Source: Staphylococcus warneri
GTDB taxonomy: Bacteria > Bacillota > Bacilli > Staphylococcales > Staphylococcaceae
Assembly: GCF_900636385.1 (NCBI RefSeq)
Contig: NZ_LR134269.1
Span: 2,356,001-2,420,000 of the forward strand
Length of the DNA stretch: 64,000 bases
Direction: 5' to 3'
Shown here: in pieces, positions 59,354-64,000 of the stretch
How the letters are laid out: every line of letters begins with the position of its first letter
Numbering within the stretch: the first letter of the stretch is position 1
Notes under the pieces: model-generated
Seen by the model: only the letters and a program-made list of their open reading frames with translations
The model's database searches: none
What the model was told of the DNA's origin: nothing
Translations under genes and position numbers: made by a program

Positions 59354-60031
59354 GCGTCAGCACCTCTTCCTCTTTCACACGACCATCTAAAATATGAATA
59401 ATACGATCAGCTTTCTTCGCTACCTCACGATCGTGCGTTACCATGATCATAGTTGTTCCTTTTTCTTTATTTAACGACACAAACAAATCCATAATATCTT
59501 TTGATGTTTTCGAATCTAATGCCCCTGTTGGCTCATCGGCAATGATAAATTTAGGTCGTTAATAATGGCTCTCGCAATCGCGACACGTTGTTGTTGTCCA
59601 CCTGATAATTTATTAGGAAGTAAGTCTTCCTTCTGATGTAGACCAACATCTTCCAATCCTTTTAACACTTTGGCTTTACGGTCTTTACTACTCATTCCAT
59701 TATAAATAAGTGGAATACTGACATTTTCAAGAATGGTATTATTTTAAATTAATTTAAAGTTTTGAAACACAAATCCTACCGTATGATTTCGTATCGTTGC
59801 CAGACGATTATCTGATGCTTTTTTATAATTGTCACCGTTAAAAAGGTAATCGCCTTCATAACCACGGTCAATAAATCCTAGAATATTAATTAATGTACTT
59901 TTACCTGACCCTGATGGCCCCATAATGGCGATAAATTCACCTTCATCAATATGAATATCAATATCTTTTAAAATATGATTCGTTTCGTCTCCATTTTTGA
60001 AATGTCGATTGATTTTTTTCAATTCAATCAT
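59346..60031 (-). pseudogene. Broken ABC transporter ATPase (MacB/LolD type)
   Basis: The N-terminal 95 codons are intact (Walker A GPSGSGKST, Q-loop VFQNF) and end at a TAA at 59744-59746. The same frame continues as NNTILENVSIPLIYN through SGGQQQRVAIARAI. A one-base deletion near 59555 then shifts to the frame holding [14 protein letters not shown] and VTHDREVAKKADR, which ends at 59346-59348. Total 686 bp (3n+2). Two separate lesions make a pseudogene. It starts on the last bases of the adaptor gene. Confidence 0.9.
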
Positions 60032-61158
60032 GATGACACCTCAACTTTTTCTCCATCATTTAAATTACCTTTAGGATTTTTAATGACTTTATCACCAGCT
60101 TTAAGTCCTTTTTTCACAATAATTTGGCCATTGTTGCGGTCGATTTTAATATCACGTTTGTGAACTTTATTATTTTTATCTAATACAAAGACATCGTTAT
60201 CTTTTGTTAAAACATCGTTAGGTAGTTTTAAAGATTTTAATGGAATTTTCGCGTCCATTGAGAACCCTGAACGTACTGGAATATCTAAATCACCAATAAT
60301 GACATTGTATTTAGATGTATCGCCTTCTTTGCCACCAGACGGATTATTTACCGTTGGATTTGAAGCTTGTGCGGCACTACCACCATCTTGACCTTCGTCA
60401 CCTTGGCTACCTGCACTTGCTTGTGCACCACTTGCTTCACCACTAGCGCTATCATCATAACTGGTTGGTAATTCATCTATTTTAAGGATCTTACCTTTAC
60501 CTTTTTTGCCATTACTATTAACTGTAACATCAACTTTGTCACCTTCTTTGATTTTCTCAACATCAAACTCCGTGACAGTTGATTTGATTTGAGGATTGTC
60601 TGAAATAAGCTGTAAGACAGGTTGCCCGTCGCCAGCCTCTTCGCCGTTTTTAATATTGACTTTACCATCAAATGCCGCATAAATACTATCGTTCATTTGT
60701 TTGTCATGTTGTGCCAGTTGTTGTTGGGCTTCGTTAAGTGAACTTTGATCTTGTGTCAGTTTAGATTGAAGCTCATTATTGTTAGGACTTTGATTGATTT
60801 TTTGATAATCATCATTCACTTGGTTTTGCGCTTGATCCACTTTGTTTGCGAGTTGTTGACGCTTACTATTGTTCGTATCATAACTTAGGAGACGATCCCC
60901 TTGTTTGACCTTTTGACCGTCATCAACGGCTGGACTCTGGAATGTGCCAATTTGACTATTGTTGTTATATGTTTTGACCGATTTCGGAGATGCCTTACCC
61001 TCTAGACTAATCGGTGTTTCTTTCTTAACTGTATATGTATCGTAACCTTTACTATCTTTATTACCAGAGCCTGTTGTCTGTTTCACGATGAACGCTGCAA
61101 TAACTAGAAGTAGAATGATTGCCACGCCGATAATACTCCATAATATGTTTTTCTTCAT
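60028..61158 (-). CDS. Membrane-fusion (MacA/YknX-like) adaptor of ABC exporter
   Basis: 376 aa. One N-terminal helix, a lipoyl-like beta domain split by a coiled-coil hairpin (about 105-160, Gln/Asn-rich), a beta barrel, and a Gly/Ser/Ala-rich insertion (about 235-285, GEASGAQASAGSQGDEGQ) that is unusual for the family. It links ATPase and permease function in MacAB/YknXYZ-type export. AAGGAG precedes the ATG; it overlaps the ATPase remnant by 4 bp. Confidence 0.85.
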   Translation of the reverse strand: MKKNILWSIIGVAIILLLVIAAFIVKQTTGSGNKDSKGYDTYTVKKETPISLEGKASPKSVKTYNNNSQIGTFQSPAVDDGQKVKQGDRLLSYDTNNSKRQQLANKVDQAQNQVNDDYQKINQSPNNNELQSKLTQDQSSLNEAQQQLAQHDKQMNDSIYAAFDGKVNIKNGEEAGDGQPVLQLISDNPQIKSTVTEFDVEKIKEGDKVDVTVNSNGKKGKGKILKIDELPTSYDDSASGEASGAQASAGSQGDEGQDGGSAAQASNPTVNNPSGGKEGDTSKYNVIIGDLDIPVRSGFSMDAKIPLKSLKLPNDVLTKDNDVFVLDKNNKVHKRDIKIDRNNGQIIVKKGLKAGDKVIKNPKGNLNDGEKVEVSS

Positions 61159-61391
61159 GTCCTATGCTCCTTAAAATGTATTATATTTTGCATGATAACA
61201 TACTTTAATTATTATATATATTTAATTTAAGGAGATTTAAGCTTATTTTAAGTTTGATAATAATTAAAAAGTTTTTGTATTTCTTTTACTTACTCTATTT
61301 TTTATACTTATTTAAAATAAAAATTGATATTTTAAAAATTATTTAATAATGATATTCTGTTATTAAAATAACAATAAGGGGAGATACATAT

Positions 61392-62047
61392 ATGGAACAA
61401 ACGAATACAACACAACCTGAAGCATCATAATCTAACTTACCTTTTGTAGACCATTTTAGAAAGATACGACAAAATCCAAAATGGCTTGTAAAGTTAATCA
61501 TATTTATTGTTTTAGCAATTATTATGAGTTTCATGTTAAGTAAACTCCAATTGACACCTGATACTATGAAGGAGAATGGCATCAATGACTCGAATAAAAC
61601 AACCGTAATGACTATTACAATAATATCTGGTATTTTTGGAATTTTATTTAGTTCAGTGATTGCATTCTTAATTTTCTTAGTCATTTCAAAAATATTTAAA
61701 TCTGATGTTAAAACAAGTAGCCTTATTTCTGCTACTTTATCCTATTCAATCATTATTAATATTTGGACTTTAATTGTATCCGCTATCCATTTATTATTTG
61801 GCATTGATTCTTTGATTATAAATTAGACAGTTTAAATATATTTAATAAAGGTAATGCCTATTTAGCAAATTTCAATTTAACTAACTTATTAAAAGCATTC
61901 TTAACCGGTGTACTTTATTACGCTACTAGCCATCTCTCAAAGAAAGCATCTATTATTCTTGCAGTAGTTGCCTTAGTATTAATTATTGGCTCTGGCTTAA
62001 TTGGTGCAGGTATGCAGGATTCTATGCAAAGTTTATCTGGTATGTAA
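61392..62047 (+). pseudogene. Yip1-family membrane protein, broken
   Basis: ATG 61392 follows GGGGAG and reads MEQTNTTQPEAS before a TAA at codon 13. The frame continues SNLPFVDHFRKIRQNPKWLV with three helices to a stop at 61824-61826. A shifted frame then gives LLKAFLTGVLYYATSHLSKK and ends GMQDSMQSLSGM at 62047. The 656-bp span (3n+2) confirms a frameshift near 61820. Pattern fits small staphylococcal Yip1-domain proteins. Two lesions. Confidence 0.75.
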
Positions 62048-62057
62048 TCAATATTAA

Positions 62058-62093
62058 AAATTCCCAGAACCGCTTCGGAACTGGGAATTTTAT
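62058..62093. terminator. Bidirectional terminator
   Basis: AAATTCCCAG (62058-62067) / CTGGGAATTT (62081-62090), 13-nt loop with a CCGCTTCGG core. Confidence 0.85.
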
Positions 62094-62106
62094 TGATTAT
62101 ATTGAA

Positions 62107-62685
62107 TTACTTTTCAAATGCTTTTGTTTCAATATCTTTATCTTTTAAGAACTTCTCTACTTTCTTCTGTTGTTTACCATTCACTTTATCTTTATATTTT
62201 GAATTTAATTTATCGATTTCTTTTGTATCTTTTTCATCTAACTTTTGTAATTTTGAAGTTAATTGATTTAAATATTCATTGGTTTCTTTAGTATATTTTC
62301 CTGTTAATTCCGTGCCCTTTTTATATCCTTTTGGTAACTCATTTTTTCTAATATAATCTTCAAAGTTTTGGTCATTTTCTTTAGACATATGTTGTAATTT
62401 ATTTAGTTTCTTTTTATCTTTTTTATTGAGTTTAGTTTCTGAACCTAAATCAGTAATATTGTCTGCTAAATCCTTATTCGTATTTAAGTATGTCTTAATA
62501 CTATTCTTTAATTCCTTTTCAGATAATTGCTTATTCGATTGTTGATCTACAAACACTTTCTTAGGAATAGGTGGTAACTTTTCATCGTCATTTTTATTTA
62601 CCTTTTCATGATCATCGTGTCCGGAACATGCTCCTAATATCAAAAATGACGTAAGTAATATCGCTGTTAGCTTTTTATAACGCAT
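62107..62685 (-). CDS. Lipoprotein, NDxxF-motif type
   Basis: 192 aa. Lipoprotein signal MRYKKLTAILLTSFLILGAC with lipid Cys20. The rest is Lys/Asp/Glu-rich and helical, with ENDQNFEDYIRKN matching the NDxxF motif that names a staphylococcal lipoprotein group. Next to a Yip1-family gene. Surface-anchored; function unknown. Confidence 0.82.
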   Translation of the reverse strand: MRYKKLTAILLTSFLILGACSGHDDHEKVNKNDDEKLPPIPKKVFVDQQSNKQLSEKELKNSIKTYLNTNKDLADNITDLGSETKLNKKDKKKLNKLQHMSKENDQNFEDYIRKNELPKGYKKGTELTGKYTKETNEYLNQLTSKLQKLDEKDTKEIDKLNSKYKDKVNGKQQKKVEKFLKDKDIETKAFEK

Positions 62686-62768
62686 GCAACCATCCTTTAT
62701 ATTATATTTATTATTAAAATATATGCTATCAAAGGGTTTTTAAAATGTAAAAATATTTTATATTTCAC

Positions 62769-63338
62769 TTATAAAAATTTAAAAGCTAAATAAATACTTA
62801 GCATTCCTATTACTCCATAGCCACCACTTACCAAAATAAAAATGATAATATCAGTTATGACTGCTCTTCGTTTACTAACATTTACTTCATTAGGATCTTT
62901 TCCATTCATAAAAGCAACAATTCTATCATAATTATCCATGCCATTTTTATATTTAATTTTATCAACATTTCCACCTGCAAATATCCCGACCAAATACAAT
63001 AATAAAAATATAGCAAAGCCCCACCAACTTAAATACACAATTAAGGGCCCCAATAATATAAGTGAACCTATCAGAAGTATTAACATTATATACGTCCAAA
63101 AATCAAACTTCTTTTTTACTAACTCTTTTTGCTCCATATGAATTTCTCCTTGAACTAGATCATCCAGTGACACATTGAATAACTCACACATCATTATTAA
63201 ATTATGGACATCAGGATAACTACGTTCATTTTCCCAATTCGAAATAGTTTGTCTAGATACATATAGTTTCTCAGCTAAATATTCTTGAGAATATCCTTTA
63301 TTTTCACGGCATAATTTAATTTGATGGCTTATATTCAT
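62769..63338 (-). CDS. XRE-type regulator with membrane domain
   Basis: 189 aa. An N-terminal helix-turn-helix (YSQEYLAEKLYVSRQTISNWENERSYPDV, split here as YSQEYLAEKLYVSRQ and TISNWENE) joins, after a linker, four hydrophobic helices. A membrane-bound one-component regulator is the likely type, sensing envelope state or a ligand. AAGGAGACAG precedes the ATG. Target unknown. Confidence 0.85.
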   Translation of the reverse strand: MNISHQIKLCRENKGYSQEYLAEKLYVSRQTISNWENERSYPDVHNLIMMCELFNVSLDDLVQGEIHMEQKELVKKKFDFWTYIMLILLIGSLILLGPLIVYLSWWGFAIFLLLYLVGIFAGGNVDKIKYKNGMDNYDRIVAFMNGKDPNEVNVSKRRAVITDIIIFILVSGGYGVIGMLSIYLAFKFL

Positions 63339-63536
63339 GCTTCTGTCTCCTTAATTTTCTAGTAAAAAAGTATTTCACTTTTCTTTAAAGTGATACTCAT
63401 ATAGAAACGTTTTCTTTAAAATAAAACTACCAAATTTGATTTACATTTTCATTAATTGTTCTGTCAAAATGTTTTTACACCTTGTCATAACAGTATTTGA
63501 AAGACTTACCTTAGACTACCTTTATATATTATTTCA

Positions 63537-63566
63537 AAATAAAAACGCTCCTTCTTCAGGAACGCT
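63537..63566 (-). terminator. Terminator of the TetR-type gene
   Basis: AGCGTTCCT / AGGAGCGTT stem (two G-U pairs, minus strand) with a TTTTTATTTT tail. Confidence 0.7.
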
Positions 63567-63578
63567 ATCGAACTTTAA

Positions 63579-64000
63579 CTATACTTCATATGCTTTTAAT
63601 ATCATTTTTAACATTTTCTCAATATATGCTTCTGTCAGAGACTGCGGTTTGATTAATATATTGAAGTAGATAGGAGAGAATATGATATCAATGAATAAAT
63701 CTTGATTGTCTTCTTCGATATGTTGACTAATGATGGATTTTAAAATCGTTCTATTATGTTCAAAGTAATCTCTCATAAATTTTTCTCGTGCTTCTGTCTG
63801 TTGATTACTTATCAATATTTCAATAACAGCACTTCCTAATGGTGTCTTATAGATTTTCATAACTTTAATTAGGAAATCATATAGATTATCAAACAGATTA
63901 TCATATTCTGGTTCAATGATTCGTGATTGATCTACAAACATATCTACAATCATTGACTCTTTGTCTTTCCAACGACGATATATCGTTGCCTTAGAAACAC
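63579..64000 (-). CDS. TetR/AcrR-family regulator (5' partial)
   Basis: The frame runs off the right edge. Beyond the internal ATG at 63953 it reads VSKATIYRRWKDKESMIVDM, the recognition helix end of a TetR helix-turn-helix, so the true start lies outside the window. The ligand-binding part resembles TetR_C with LIKVMKIYKTPLGSAVIEIL. Likely represses a neighbouring efflux or enzyme gene not in view. Confidence 0.85.
   Translation of the reverse strand, partial: VSKATIYRRWKDKESMIVDMFVDQSRIIEPEYDNLFDNLYDFLIKVMKIYKTPLGSAVIEILISNQQTEAREKFMRDYFEHNRTILKSIISQHIEEDNQDLFIDIIFSPIYFNILIKPQSLTEAYIEKMLKMILKAYEV

Overview
The window is a low-GC Firmicute chromosome and clearly a Staphylococcus. Evidence includes YSIRK-type secreted proteins, an Sdr-type LPXTG adhesin, vraDE(H), an isaB relative, the ychF-DUF951-mscS-parB-met gene order, and AGGAGG ribosome sites throughout. 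An intact beta-glucuronidase/hexuronate operon points to the S. warneri/S. pasteuri group rather than S. aureus or S. epidermidis; that species call is inference. No rRNA, tRNA, CRISPR array or intact insertion sequence was seen.

Layout. 1-4.3 kb: a partial GH25 lysozyme, a small gene behind a LexA (SOS) box, then ychF, a DUF951 gene, mscS and parB on the minus strand. 4.6-12.1 kb: a T-box leader and the methionine operon metI-metC-metF-metE plus a cyclase-family gene. 12.2-16.6 kb: small genes, a CHAP amidase, a tandem-domain ABM protein with a frameshifted start, and a thiolase. 16.8-29.5 kb: a seven-gene glucuronide operon (kdgA, kdgK, transporter, uxaC, uxuA, uxuB, uidA), its likely AraC regulator, and a divergent HAD-GH3 pair. 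29.5-33 kb: a three-gene cluster behind a near-perfect Zur box. It encodes a flavoprotein with a Cys-rich tail, a FeoB-like permease lacking a G domain, and a COG0523 GTPase. 33-37 kb: a MepB-family gene and an XRE-controlled ABC exporter. 37-46 kb: an SD-repeat adhesin, a DnaA-box cluster, a lipoprotein/serine-rich protein/signal peptidase operon, and vraDEH. 46-54 kb: lipase, SDR, ABM, DJ-1-like, CPBP and Fem-type genes. 54-64 kb: a region with many broken genes (isaB, an ABC ATPase, a Yip1-family gene, small remnants) among intact membrane-protein, regulator and lipoprotein genes.

How it works together. The met block makes methionine under tRNA sensing. The uid/uxu block takes beta-glucuronides to pyruvate and glyceraldehyde-3-phosphate. 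The Zur-box cluster looks like a zinc-starvation system in which a separate COG0523 GTPase may stand in for the missing FeoB G domain; this is the most interesting candidate for an undescribed system. Surface and envelope functions (adhesin, CHAP amidase, lipase, VraDEH, Fem-like protein, IsaB remnant) dominate the second half.

Start codons were re-chosen where a ribosome site supported an internal start. All homology calls are by eye from motifs and memory; no database was searched.
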